From the NCBI GenBank assembly GCA_002633025.1, contig NMRB01001026.1, positions 56,478 to 120,477 on the forward strand: 64,000 bases of DNA, read 5' to 3'. Source of the DNA: Notospermus geniculatus (taxonomy: Eukaryota; Nemertea; Pilidiophora; Heteronemertea; Lineidae). Made by a program: the position numbers and the translations under genes. This document shows, one piece after another, positions 44,876 through 56,700 of this stretch; the first letter of the stretch is position 1; each line of letters begins with the position of its first letter. Below the pieces are notes generated by a model. It saw only the letters and a program-made list of their open reading frames with translations, was not told the origin of the DNA and ran no database searches.

Positions 44876-45232
44876 GTGTGGTTCCAGAACAGAAGGGCAA
44901 AGTTCAGGCGCAACGAACGGAACATCCTGGCTCAGCGAAACAACATGCTCCAACACCAAGATCCGCCCACTTCTATGGAACAGCCAATAGGAACGCCAAG
45001 ACCAACGCCAATCACGCCAGAATGTCTCACGTGGACAACGAACGCCACCTATAGTCAGAACACCACATCATCTTCAAGTTGTGCACTGGCAGATTTATCG
45101 GCGGTGGCGACGACGCGCACCAACCTTTGTGTTCCGCCCTTTGCAGCAGTTGGCTCAAGCATCGCAAATCTCAGATTAAAAGCGAGGGAATACACAAACC
45201 TCTCTCAGCCTCAATTCCCTGGGACGCTGTGA
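44876..45232 (+). CDS. Prrx: Prrx paired-type homeobox gene, last coding exon (helix 3 and OAR domain)
   Basis: Exon begins after TTTTCCAG with VWFQNRRAKFRRNER: homeodomain recognition helix with the FRRNER extension characteristic of Prrx (Alx has WRKRER, Shox CRKQE). The Q|V position is the usual intron site of paired-class homeoboxes. It continues with MEQPIGTPRPTP, comparable to the EQP/RP-rich block of vertebrate Prrx, and ends with the OAR motif SSIANLRLKAREYTN and stop TGA; 118 residues. Prrx proteins are nuclear transcription factors in mesenchymal and skeletal/connective development of vertebrates; the invertebrate role is not inferable here. Confidence 0.88.
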   Translation: MWFQNRRAKFRRNERNILAQRNNMLQHQDPPTSMEQPIGTPRPTPITPECLTWTTNATYSQNTTSSSSCALADLSAVATTRTNLCVPPFAAVGSSIANLRLKAREYTNLSQPQFPGTL

Positions 45233-45424
45233 TGATGACGTCATGAACTCATTTGCATAATTCATTCATTACATAATCAAGATGACAATCATATTCGAGA
45301 CACTTTGAACGCATCAAACGCGATTCTAATCTTTGCTTAAATACATCGTGATAGCTTCCTTCGCAAAACGTAAACGTACCCGTTAATTGCAAATTTTTAG
45401 AACACCTCTCTTCGTACGCAGGAT

Positions 45425-45802
45425 TAAACTCCCTACGCAGTTGTGAGTCGCGCCCCCTTCGGTTTACTCGCTCTCCACAAGTGCTTTACTTCGTGGAAGT
45501 CGCCGCGTTTGGTCAACAGATGGCGTCAGGGCCTGGCGCGAGATTTACAGCCTATCAGGACGCTGCTTTCAAAACTCTTTGGCCCGTTGGCAACGGATGT
45601 TCTTGTGCTACCATGGCTACGAACCGCTCGGCCAATGAAAAAGTGTCTCAGGCCAGCTTGGTTACCGGTTGCTCGGTGCTCTCATTGGTCGACTTGCTCA
45701 GCGTCATCTGTTGACCAAACACGGCGAATTTTACGAAGTTAAGCAGTTGTGGAGAGCGAGTAAACCGAAGGGGGCGCGGTACACAACTGCGTAGGGAGTT
45801 TA
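45425..45802. repeat. Inverted-repeat element downstream of Prrx
   Basis: TAAACTCCCTACGCAGTTGT..TTCGGTTTACTCGCTCTCCA is mirrored by TGGAGAGCGAGTAAACCGAA..ACAACTGCGTAGGGAGTTTA. 378 bp with non-coding GC-richer interior. The open frames inside overlap both arms and look incidental. Confidence 0.85.
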
Positions 45803-45849
45803 ACGCAGGATGAGATTGTGTTCTATCTTCAAGAAACATTCTACAAAAG

Positions 45850-45975
45850 AGAGTTTTCGCAAAGCCCCCGAAACGCCAACGCCAACGCCAAACCCATTGT
45901 TCGACGCCACGAAGAGAGCACCGAACAAAAGAATAGACGTTCGCGTTGGCGTTTCGGGGGCTTTGCGAAAACTCT
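45850..45975. repeat. MITE family D, copy 3
   Basis: GAGTTTTCGCAAAGCCCCCG..CGAAACGCCAACGCCA / TGGCGTTTCGGGGGCTTTGC..GAAAACTC. The arms here are the best preserved of the three copies. Confidence 0.88.
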
Positions 45976-47380
45976 ATAATAATGTGGCCCACGACGTCTA
46001 AAATGTTGTCGTTCACATCGTTTTTTACCAAACAGCAAAAAATCCCCTGTATCGGCATACTATAGAACTTGCTAAGGATTGCTTACGTTAACGTTGACGA
46101 CAAGAATCCTAAACGTTCATAACGCAGCACTTATCACTGAATCTCGCGCTTTGACAAGATTCACGAACCAATCGTGAACAGACTTCACAGCTTCATTTCT
46201 TAGATTTTCTTGTATATATAAACATCACAGTTTGTAGAATAGATTTTGTACAAAAATAGAATCACATAGAACTATAAAAACTGTTTTATTTCCATAAACG
46301 TATACAATGTGGCAGCGTTATATTCGGTCTGTCGATCGATGGATGACAGAATATTTAGATTTCAAGAGCGGCATCTTGGTGTGCAGCGAAAAGCATACCA
46401 GCCGCGCCCATAGTCTCGCGATTTTCTATGAGACACCTTGCGAAAGGCCGCCATTTTTCCCCAGAAGGTAATAACAAACACTGAATGTACAGTGAATGTA
46501 CACCATTGATGCACCATTGATGACCTGGCTGAATGACGAGTCGACAGCGTTGGGCCAGTCGACTTCAAAAACACCCCAAAAGCTGCATTTAGCTGACACG
46601 CGGAATGCGGATTGCGGAACGCGGAAGCGGAAAATGCAATGCATTTTCCCATACAACATATTTTTCCGTCAGGGTTTCCGCGTCCCTATACCGCATTCCG
46701 CGTGTCAGCTAAACGCAGCCTAACGCATTGAGTTTTGCCGCAACGCTAGGCTTTACGGCACGATTGCCACTTCATCTAGACAGATTAAATAGTAGTATTC
46801 ATTTATAAAGGATAACGAGGCTACCACTTATCACCATTTGATTCCTTTGTGTCAGGACATCTATTTTAACGACAACCACTCCATTCACACCTGAAGCACC
46901 TTGTACAGAAATCAGTTAAAAATCCGTCGAATAAACTGAAAGAAATCGATGAATCGATTTTCGGCTTGGCCAACAATACCCACAGTTACGATGAGGTATT
47001 TATAGGTTTAACATGAAACTACCAATCACATCTAAGATTTCAACATCAAATATCAGTCATTTCTAAATTTCAAATACCACACATGAACAGTGAACAATCC
47101 TTGTTATTTCAAAGCAGATCTGTTATTTCGATAATACACCTGGAAAGAGAGGTAACATTACACACACAAGACACAAACAATAGAAAATATGGAAATTTTG
47201 TTTTGATGATTTTTCCTTCCACAGAAAAAAACCCAGGGGAGAAGAGGCAATTTTTCATTTTACTGAAAAATAAATACCAGCTGGTGTCTTTTTTAAATAA
47301 AAAAAAGATTGGTGCATGTACTATGTGTAAAATCATGTAATCAGGATATCGGGGAAAGCCTTGAAACAGTTTGAGACCCT

Positions 47381-47507
47381 GGGCCATATTCATAAAGGGT
47401 GTTTAAGACTTAGACGCGTGTAACTTCACTAAATGCACACATTTCCACCATGCATTTGACGAAGTTACACGCGTCTAAGTCTTAAACACCCTTTATGAAT
47501 TTGGCCC
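47381..47507. repeat. Hairpin element (GGGCCATATTCATAAAGGGT)
   Basis: GGGCCATATTCATAAAGGGT GTTTAAGACTTAGACGCG is mirrored by CGCGTCTAAGTCTTAAACAC CCTTTATGAATTTGGCCC. 127 bp. Shares the CCATATTCATAAA end with family C. Confidence 0.88.
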
Positions 47508-47912
47508 CCTGTGTTTATGTCCCCACATGTCAGGTCGCAGCATTCTGATCTGTTGCAGGGAAAAATCAACAAATATCACAACAACACTGTTTCCCCATTT
47601 CCAATTCCTCAGGATAAAGCAAAATGTGAAAAGGCGGAAAGCCTTCACCCAATCAAAAAATTCAAAATCTCACCAGTGTTTTCAACAAATCCGTTCGTTC
47701 CGACATCGGTAGCTACATGATACAACAAGGCACTGCAGACACGCACTCACGCACACACAAAAACACACACACACACGCGCGCGCGCGCGTATTTACAAAA
47801 AAACAGGTCCAATAGTTTTCCGTCACACTTCATTTCATACAAATAATTGAACAACGTAAAACAAAAATTATGTTGATCGTTCTCGCATGGATTCGGCAAA
47901 GATTTGTTAATA

Positions 47913-48052
47913 GGGAGGTCTAGAAATCAAACGATAAACGTAACGTTATATTTGTACCGAAAATGCAACATAAAATCTGGTTAATTAAAGTGTAGTATGA
48001 AAAATAACGTTGTCGTTAAATTTACGTTTATCTCTTGATTTCTAAACCTCCC
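47913..48052. repeat. MITE family A, copy 4
   Basis: GGGAGGTCTAGAAATCAAAC / TTGATTTCTAAACCTCCC, 140 bp, TA on both sides. It ends about 100 bases from the 3' end of the GPCR frame. Confidence 0.85.
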
Positions 48053-48153
48053 TATTTCCGTTCGCTTCATGCCGCCATTACATGTCCTCTGATTTAGACC
48101 ACATTTGTGAAGAGACTCGGATGTTGAATGCGGATAAAACCGCTGACACACCC

Positions 48154-49260
48154 TCAGCTTCCCAGACTGAAACTTGTCTCCATTCGGCTTTCCAGCCTGG
48201 TACGGCGTTGTGGTCGTTGCTCGCTGGTCGTGGGAATCTCCGGCCAAACGACTCGCGATTTCCGCAACACGACGTACTGGAACTCTTCCCTGAATCGACT
48301 ACCGGCGAGGCAGTACAGGATAAAATTGATGGCATGGTTGAGGTATGCGAAAAACTGCAGGGCGGAGTGTGCCAGTTCAAATTTTACCATTGACTCGACA
48401 GGGTTGTCAGCCCAGTCGTGGTAGATGATTTCGAAGCATACAAGCGGCGTCGTGCACGCCATGAAGGCCACGGTGTTCGTCATCATTATGATAGTCTTGT
48501 TTTTGAACCGCCCAGCCGCCTGTTGCTGCCCGTTGGTTGCCAACAGACGGATTTTCGCGAAGATGAGGATGTTGCTGACCAACATGGCGATAAAGGGGGC
48601 GCCCCAGTATAACATCCGGGTTAGCCACACCGACGCGACCTTCTCGAAATCGTCATACGGGGGATTTGGCACGCATGATTTGTTGACGAGTTTCTTTGTG
48701 AAGAAGAAGCGTGCGTTGACGGCACACAGCGCAAGAGTCACAACAGCGAGCGATGCGTACGCCGCCCTGAGGCTGCAAAGTAGCTTCGCTTTCGCCGGTA
48801 GCCAGACGGCGATGACCCTCTCGATGGACACAAGGACAAGAATCCAGGAGGAAACCTGCGTTAGGAAGTGGGGAGCGAACCAGAAAAACTTGCAAGCGAA
48901 GTCTGACGACAGTTTGACCATTTGACCAGTAGAGAAACCTATCGTCTGCGGCACCAAGGCGAAGTAAACACACATAAGATCAACAACGGCCAGATAGGAC
49001 AGCAAAAGACTTGTGGTTGAGTATTTTAGACGGCTGCTCCGTAGGACAGCCAATGAGAGAGGGTTCCCGATCGATGCCAAAACAGCGATGAAAATAGTCC
49101 CTAACACTCTGACCACCAAAGCAGACCTATATTCCGCAAACTTGTACAAATCAGTCGTGACACCGTCTGCTAAATTTTGATTTGTGGTTACAATTCTTCT
49201 GACAGCGGCCGTTGTCGTTTCCATAGTTACCGACACTTCCGGATCCGTTATGTCCGCCAT
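48154..49260 (-). CDS. Class A (rhodopsin-type) G protein-coupled receptor, intronless
   Basis: Plasma-membrane seven-helix receptor, 368 residues in one exon. Hallmarks by residue: TM1 with N66 (ASIGNPLSL), TM2 SYLAVVD (D94), Cys123 and Cys196 as the likely extracellular disulfide, ERV at 147-149 in place of DRY (SIERVIAVW), TM6 around 262-281 with TTP instead of CWxP, and TM7 NHAINFILY (308-316), where the usual NPxxY reads NFxxY. One N-glycosylation sequon (NKS) lies in extracellular loop 2; the tail is Arg/Ser rich. The ERV-IAVW form and short loops resemble invertebrate neuropeptide receptors; ligand unknown. Start: the first Met with a polar 45-residue N-terminus. Confidence 0.9.
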   Translation of the reverse strand: MADITDPEVSVTMETTTAAVRRIVTTNQNLADGVTTDLYKFAEYRSALVVRVLGTIFIAVLASIGNPLSLAVLRSSRLKYSTTSLLLSYLAVVDLMCVYFALVPQTIGFSTGQMVKLSSDFACKFFWFAPHFLTQVSSWILVLVSIERVIAVWLPAKAKLLCSLRAAYASLAVVTLALCAVNARFFFTKKLVNKSCVPNPPYDDFEKVASVWLTRMLYWGAPFIAMLVSNILIFAKIRLLATNGQQQAAGRFKNKTIIMMTNTVAFMACTTPLVCFEIIYHDWADNPVESMVKFELAHSALQFFAYLNHAINFILYCLAGSRFREEFQYVVLRKSRVVWPEIPTTSEQRPQRRTRLESRMETSFSLGS

Positions 49261-50257
49261 GTTTGAATATGTTTTATTTCACTAAGTTCCAGTTGATAGG
49301 GCTGCAAAATGAAACTTCCAACTGCGACATGCAAGACGGCTACATCTAAAATGTGGAACGAGAGGTCCCCGCCCCGGAAATTTCCCGGAAGAGTAAAAAA
49401 GATAAATCATCAAATGAACAGCCGATCCATGATAATGCATTATTTTAAATCAAAGCGGAAATCAAACAGGTCCTGCCACGCACGCAGGCGTTAATTACCT
49501 ATTAATCGTCTTGACATAATTACTTCCACAGTCTTATTTCCTAGGAAAATATTTTCCACCCGTTCTCGGTCCGTGTGTTCGCGGTCCCGCGGTCGTGTTT
49601 TGCAATCACCATCGACAAGTCAATAAATTACCTGTTTTTTTTCCGATTTCTGTATTCAAAATCGCTTCGAATGAGAATTCAATTCTAATTCGTGTGCAAT
49701 TGCCAGTACCCATATTCCACGGCAGCATTACTTCCTCTTTTTCGTTGCACTGTTCCCCATACTGCCGTCGTCCATCACAACGCCTCCTTCAGACCGAAAG
49801 CTATACGCGTTCTTAATTTGCATTCGACGCGCCTCTATCCGTATTTAAAGGGCCTGTCACACTGAAGTATAGTTCTCAAAACGTCCTGTCCCGTCCTAAA
49901 ATAATCGTAAAACGGGCTAGAACGTGTAACCCTTGGCCAAATAATGCTTCGATGTTCTGGAGCACTCTTCCCGTCCATGAAGTTCGTAAAAAGTCTGTAA
50001 AACGTTGACACTACGTCCACACCGTTCGCAGACAGTTTGAGACCATTCGGCAAAATTTTCAGGAACGTACTGAGAACCAGCTCAGTGTGATGGGGGAATG
50101 TGCCGTCAATACGTTTTACACGTCGTGTCCCCAATCCGATTTCCACTTATCCGCCTTATATAACTGATTGACATCGTCTGCATTCCACGTCTTCTCTATT
50201 TGCATTTCGTTGTGTCTGCAATTCGCGTAGTACGAATTGTCCACACCTGCACGTGTC

Positions 50258-50660
50258 CTGAAAACGTCAACTCAATCCCTTGTCGACTTGTTCTCAATCC
50301 CTATTCGACGTGTCCTCAATCCCTATTCGACTTGTTCTCAATCCGTATTCGACGTGTTCTCAATCCGTATTCGACTTGTTCTCAATCCGTATTCGACGTG
50401 TTCTCAATCCCTATTCGACTTGTTCGCAATCCCTATTCGACGTGTTCTCAATCCCTATTCGGCGTGTTCTCAATCCCTATTCCACGTGTTCTCAATCCGT
50501 GGTTGACTTGTTCTCAATCCCTATTCGACGTGTTCTCAATCCATATTCGACGTGTTCTTAATCCCTATTCGGCGTGTTCTCAATCCCTATTCGACGTGTT
50601 CTCAATCCGTGGTTGACTTGTTGTCAATCCGTGTTCGACTTGTCCTCAATCCTAATTCCA
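50258..50660. repeat. 21-bp minisatellite (TGTTCTCAATCCSTATTCGAC)
   Basis: About 18-19 head-to-tail copies of a 21-bp unit with few substitutions (C/G before TATT, G/T after GAC). Because 21 is divisible by three, all frames stay open and produce repetitive pseudo-peptides; these are not taken as genes. Confidence 0.9.
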
Positions 50661-50739
50661 TGAGTCTGTAACAGGTACGCTTATACCTGTCTTCACATTT
50701 ATACCACTGAACTTGTTCACGTGAAAATTCTCCATCGTA

Positions 50740-51115
50740 TTCCAACTGTCCTTAATGCGTATTCGCAGGCTGGTATTCGTGTTTCACTTTGTCTAAGTAC
50801 GTATTCAGCTCGTTCTTAATCCGAATACAACTGCTCTTAATTCGTATTCCAATCGCCCTCAATACGTATTCTGCTCGTCCTTAATCCGTATTCCAACTTT
50901 TCTCAATTCGTATTCCACTCAGCCTCAATACGTATTCTGCTCGTCCTTAATCCGTATTCCAACTTTTCTCAATTCGTATTCCCTCAGCCTCAATACGTAT
51001 TCTGCTCGTCCTCAATCCGTATTCCAACTTTTCTCAATTCGTATTCCACTCAGCCTCAATACGTATTCTGCTCGTCCTCAATCCGTATTCCAACAGTCTT
51101 TAATTCGTATACCAC
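50740..51115. repeat. Diverged minisatellite with higher-order units
   Basis: Same core as the previous array (TCAATCCGTATTC), but arranged in a repeat of about 63-64 bp: TCCGTATTCCAACTTTTCTC AATTCGTATTCCACTCAGCC TCAATACGTATTCTGCTCGT. About four copies, two of them lacking a few bases. Confidence 0.85.
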
Positions 51116-51902
51116 TCGTCCAAAATCCTTACTTCACGAATCAAATTCGTTTCTCGAAATCCGCTGCGTAATTTCAAGCGACCTAGCATGGCACCTAACA
51201 GATTATTCGGCCAGTTTTGGGGACACAGGGAATCACCCTAATACCCTTCAACAGAATTGTCTAACTTAAATAAGTGTCCCTCAAAACGCATACGCCGTGT
51301 ACACGTACGTATTCAATCCATCGATCTCGAGTGCAGACTAGAGAAATTATACCGATCGCCTCGACTTTCAACCGTCGACGTCGATGCGTAATTGCGTCAC
51401 TGAATCAAACTCACCTTGGCAAATGGAGACAGCACCACATGACAGGGAGCTCGAGATGGACACCTGGTGTACCACGCCTGGTATGCAGAAAATCCATGAC
51501 TGATACACGAATCATGTATGTTTATTCACAAGTTGTAGTGACTTTTTATGTAAATCTGCCCTTTACTTTAACCTCCCTCAGGTTATTTTTAGGACAAATT
51601 TACAAATATAGAAAATTGTGATATATGTAGATTATTCACCTTCGTTTGTACAACTTTTGTCTTTTCACACAAAGTGATTATTCATTTTGTCTGACTGGTG
51701 TAGACTGGGATAGGTCTTCGCGAATAGGACTATCTAGACGGACAGCCGTGCTGGCAAACAAATGGAAAACGTCATTACCGAAACAGTGCTGCCATCTATA
51801 GAGTCGGGGCGGTTATAACCCGAATTTAGAGTATATTTTGGTCTACACCATCCGAATAGGCCTACGTCCAGGTTTGTCTCGGGCGTTTGATGGCGAATAC
51901 TA

Positions 51903-52045
51903 GGGAGGTTTAGAAATCAAACGATAAACGTAAACTTTACGACAACGTTATTTTTCATATTACACATTATCCAGATTTTATATTGCATTTTTTTGTAAAA
52001 GTTGTCGTTAACGTTTACGATTATCGTTTGGTTTCGAAACCTCCC
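51903..52045. repeat. MITE family A, copy 5
   Basis: GGGAGGTTTAGAAATCAAAC / TTTGGTTTCGAAACCTCCC, 143 bp, flanked by TA on both sides. Confidence 0.85.
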
Positions 52046-53434
52046 TATTATTCGGGGGGCGAGGTACGTACGCCCACGCGTGCGAAGACCTTACTGGTGT
52101 ACGTACGTGCATCTCAGCACACCCGCCTTCTCTATATATAGCACACGATGCCTGGAACAAACGGCAGACCACGCCAAAATATCAAGTTACAATAAACCTG
52201 TGAATTCTGTGGCAATATTTCGGAACAATTGAAATCAATGTTCAAATGAAACCATTCAAAACAACTCACTCTTTGTTGAATAGGAATCACTGTGAAGTGA
52301 TAACAGTGATAAGTATATATATACATGTATCGTCTGTTACGAAATTTACAATGCCTCGGGTTTTTCTCTCTGATGTTGTAAATTGTCACGCCCTAATTAC
52401 GTGGTAAACATCCGAGATGTCAGGAAAGATAAAACTGGCATTTGAAAGCTCAACATAAACACTGGCTTTGATATATCAAAAGTATATTGTATACTGGCAT
52501 ATTTCCCGTGGAAGGCGGCCTGATTTGCCGGCGATTCTTCCGACGAACAGCAGATGGCGGTCGGATGCAGCACCAAAGGACGCATAGCTCCAGAGTGGCG
52601 GCACCCTTGGTAGACTGGTACCCGGTCCGAAAAATTTTACATCGGAGTTCTATCTGCATTCCGTTACGTCAGCCGTATTGAGAATTGAATAAATTTACAT
52701 ACATGTAATTTACATAAAATTTCCAAGTGACGTCACTGGCAGAATTCCTCCAAAAATGGCGGCCAATACTGGTCTTACCAAAAAAGCCACGGCGCAGGTT
52801 GGTAGGATCAGGTACTAGTCTACACCCTTCGCCGATCACAGTTTCATGGAAAAGATGAGGGACGTCACCACTGAACAGGTGACAGCACTGAATCCGAGTG
52901 TCATGGACACCGAGGCGCCATCTTGAATTTGGTATCACAATCGACGAACTTCAAGGCACTTAGAATGGTTGTTCAAAACTGCAGTGACGCCATCTTGGCG
53001 CCGTTAGATCTTAAGAGCTTTAAAAGGGAGTAAGCGCCAGCCTTAATTTAACAACTGAGACATCTTGTTGTCTGTAATAATGGAATTGCTGTCCTCGGTC
53101 TCTTTTCGTAAATGATCACAATTTCATCAACACACCAAATTAGAAAAAACGCCAATAGTCGTACAAATCACGCACATTGGCGCACGGATCCGGTCCGTTT
53201 TCAGTCCGTTTGCTCCTATTTTTGCGGATACGACAACGCAAAAGTCAATATAATCGATTTTTTACCGACATGAGTCAGACAAAATCCGTGTGCCAATGAA
53301 CCCTGCATTACTCCGTTTACACGGCCTGCTGAACTCTTAAACCACAGCCTGACAGCAACTCTTGGAAGAACGTTTTGAGGTGAGTCAAGAGATGGCATTG
53401 CGATCGCGAGCCACTTAGTCGTTGCCACCCAATA

Positions 53435-53765
53435 GGAGCAGTCAGCCCCGCTTACAGCCAAAAGACGGCAGCAGAGTTCCAGTGGACCAACACAATAGAA
53501 AATTCTTCTGATTGGTGCTCAGTCAACCAGGAATGGGTCCGCTAGGCATTGAATAGGAGCAGTCAGCCGCGCGCATTGCCAAAAGATGGCAGCAAAGTTC
53601 TAGCGGACCAATACACAGGAAAATCCACGCGATTGGTGTTCCATCAAGAATGATGCGGGTCTGTTATGCATTGAATTGGGCTGTAGTGACACCTATTGGT
53701 CAACTCACTGCCAGCTCCTATTGTCCCGGGTAGTGACTCCTTTTGGTCAACTGATTGACAGCTCC
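53435..53765. repeat. MITE family B, nested or tandem copies
   Basis: Two GGAGCAGTCAGCC starts (53435 and about 53549) and two CAGCTCCTATTG ends (about 53727 and 53765). One copy looks inserted in or duplicated next to another. It ends 30 bases from the stop codon of receptor 3. Confidence 0.8.
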
Positions 53766-53796
53766 TATTGCAATCAAGCACTGGTGGTGTGCGTCA

Positions 53797-56700
53797 TTAC
53801 TGTGGCTTATGGTAAACATTGGTAACGCCACCGGCGGTGACAGTGTAAGTGACGGGAACTCTGATATTGGGCATGGAATCATAGAGCCGATTGTTGAACT
53901 CATCCCCACCCAGTTTTGCTGCCATCATATCGTCGGAACGTTTGGCAACAGCATATCCATCGGAATCCTAAAGGAAACAAAATCATACATTAGGCCAAAA
54001 AAATATTATCTGTTTCTTGTCCGCGCTCGCATCATTCCCGAACCCTCGCATCGATTTTATTTCTCACCAATTTCAAACGTTTTCACTTTGCTTACGGAGC
54101 GCCTTCTATACAATACATAGAAATGCTTCGTCACTTGAAATCATCTTTATTTTTCATGAAACTTGTGCTTTAAAAAGCCTCACAGTATTGAATTTTACGA
54201 CATTTTCAAAGTGTTAGGACTGTGCAGGCAGAGGCCTCATAACCTCGTGATGGTCCCCAAAATGCTTGCCCGATACGTACTTCAAAGAATCAAGGTCTAG
54301 TTTTCAGCACACAATGAAAAAACTGCAGGCAGAGCTCTAATGCATTCAGATAGAGTGTAGTACTATATTTTACACTACACTAACGTCGGAGGACGTAAGC
54401 AATTTCTGAATTCAATACAGTGTGGCTTTAAACATTGTTCTTTATATTGTGCAATAATATTGCACGTGGATGGGCCGCGGAACCCCACCCTGAAATCGCA
54501 CGTTATAAAAATTTACCATTGTCTTCCTCTTGTTGGTAATTTGAGATGATGCCGACCTTTTCTTGAGCACAAGAATTAGGCATACCACCAGAAAGAGGAG
54601 TACAAGAGTCTGGATGCCACCTGCTGCTCCGACGACGGCAAGCTCCCAAACAGACAGGCAAAATAAACCGTCGACTGCAAAGAATAAGAGTACAGAGAAT
54701 GTCAATTCGTTTTGGAGATGGAAAAATTTGTAGTGTGAAATGTTGAAGGATAACTGTTTGCCTTAACCGTTATCTCATCTTTACTATTCACTGCAACCTT
54801 ATACTTGTGGGACGAATTGCGGAACGGAACGAAACAACCTCGTCCTAGGTCATTGTCGGTATTTGTTCCGTTCCGTTCCGCAAAATACAAATAGCCTGGG
54901 TGATCCAAATAAGTGTACCTATATCTCCATAATAAAAAAACTTACATGAAACTATTAGCGCATCCTCAGCCACGACCGTAACGTTCAAACTGTCAACAAC
55001 TTCACATCTGTATTTTCCTGCTGCATCCCTGACAACCGGCTTCAGGGACCAAGTTGATGCATTCCCTGATGATATCTTTAGTCCGTCTTTATACCAAGTG
55101 TACGTCATTCGCCGAGCGAATGGCTGCCAAGCGTTGCAAGTCAAGGTGTGGTTGGTGCCGACGATGGGTTTGTCGTTGAAGCCTGTGAGGATTGGTGGGT
55201 CCCTTGGAGGCTCTGAAGAAGAATCATGTCATGTCATCTTTTGCGTCAACTCATAAATTATAAATGAATCTGACCCCTACTTGACCTCGCCTCCGAGCCA
55301 ATCAGAACTCGTGAAACAAATCGCCGTCCGGAACTTTCTCTTCTTTTCCCGCACACAGTTGTAACACGGATTTTGATTGGCACGTCGATTCGCCTTCGCA
55401 CACCGATGATTGGCTGAGGCTCTGAGCTCCTCAGAAGCGGGATATGTGATGGATTCAAACCAGGCCAGATAGACTGGTGAGAATCAGATGGTATAGCCTA
55501 CACTTACTTGCAATGGTTATTATCAGAGGTTTACTCAAGCAACGGGCCGTTCCAAAATCTTTACATCTCCAGTATCCGGCAGTGGATTCACGGACTTCGT
55601 TGATGAGAAGACTGAAGTTTTGAGTCGTAGCATTGGACACGTTGCACACGGTTTCCGGTGCCCATCTTATGTTGTCCCTTTCTCGATACACTTCACATGT
55701 TCTATACACGGAGGCGACTCCTGTGTACGAGGTTGAGTGCAGGACACGTTGGTCCCATTGTACAAGCGTTGGGTTTGGATATTTAACCTGGCAGAAGAGT
55801 TCGAGTTTTTCTCCGACTTCAGGGTTTGTATTGGTAGCACTGGTTGTGATATGGAAATCAGAACCTACAACACAGTGAACAATATATCGTAATTTGTGCT
55901 TCTGCTCTTGAAAAGAAGCTCCCGACATTTTGTTTCTGATTACGCTGCGCGCGACAATGACACGGGCGCCCCATCTGTTACTTGACCAATCAGAAGCAAG
56001 TATCGATTGGTACGAGGTTGACCTACATAACCAACCTCGTATCCGGGTACTATGCCTCTGATTGGTCAGTCTATAAACGGAAATGACGGCGTCATAGTTG
56101 AACGCAACGCAGCATCGTATTCGAATGGAAGAATGCATGGCGGCCTATTCTGGTGTCCGTGCGCGAGACTGTTCGACGTTTTGAAATAGAATTTGAATTA
56201 GACATGATGCCAACATCCGGTGCTCAAGGTAGAGATGGGAGTAGGCCCTATGGACAATTCACCGTTTCTGGTTTACTAACTACTAGGCTGAGATGAATGT
56301 CTCACATGACTGCCCACGATTTCCTGCGGTTAAGGTGCTCAAAGAGAGAGACAACTGGCGCGAAAGTCTTTCACGTGGAACAGCGCCTTTAAAGGATCTC
56401 GCCACGTGAGAATTGGAATTTTTTTATTGCGCCCAACGATTGGCTGTCACCGTCGACAATATTTTCAGGGTGTTCTTAAATCGTGCAAAAGCGGAAAAAA
56501 TTCCTCTTTCAGCCAGGAAATGTACATTGTACTTACAATGCACGAAAAGATCTTCTGTAACGCTTGACTTTCTCCGCCTGTTGATATAGGCTGTGCATGT
56601 CCACGGTCCATCGTGCAATATCATGTCAACTGTAAATGTAACGTCGGCTCGAGTCGTTGTGGCCCCATTGGGAAATGTCCACTTATAGGATGTAGCTCCT

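Larger units (their letters stand above)
45233..48153. other. Intergenic region between Prrx and the GPCR
   Basis: Prrx 3' region, then inverted-repeat elements at 45425-45802, 45850-45975, 47381-47507 and 47913-48052. 46550-46720 has GCATTTAGCTGACACGCGGA / TCCGCGTGTCAGCTAAACGC arms. A (CA)n(CG)n tract is at about 47765-47790. No further gene seen. Confidence 0.55.
49261..53796. other. Intergenic region dominated by minisatellites and MITEs
   Basis: Two tandem arrays (50258-50660 and 50740-51115), a family A MITE (51903-52045), and a compound of family B MITE sequence (53435-53765). The remaining stretches (49261-50200, 51120-51900, 52050-53430) show no convincing exon on either strand. Confidence 0.6.

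Noticed and set aside
44170-45232. Long open frames of 220-328 codons on both strands across 44.2-45.2 kb
   Set aside because: They run through the 598-N gap, where N cannot give a stop. Only the part after the splice acceptor at 44876 is supported as coding.
50200-50616. Overlapping open frames with repeated SQSLFD/VFSIPIR units
   Set aside because: Translation of a 21-bp minisatellite; all three frames are open, and there is no start context, signal or domain.
50258-51115. CRISPR array
   Set aside because: Repeats are contiguous without unique spacers and the genome is eukaryotic; it is a minisatellite.
55455-56138. 227-codon minus-strand frame including the receptor 3 Ig2 exon
   Set aside because: Only 55508-55864 is exon. 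The upstream part is intron read-through before the TTGTAG acceptor, with no Ig-like pattern or signal peptide.
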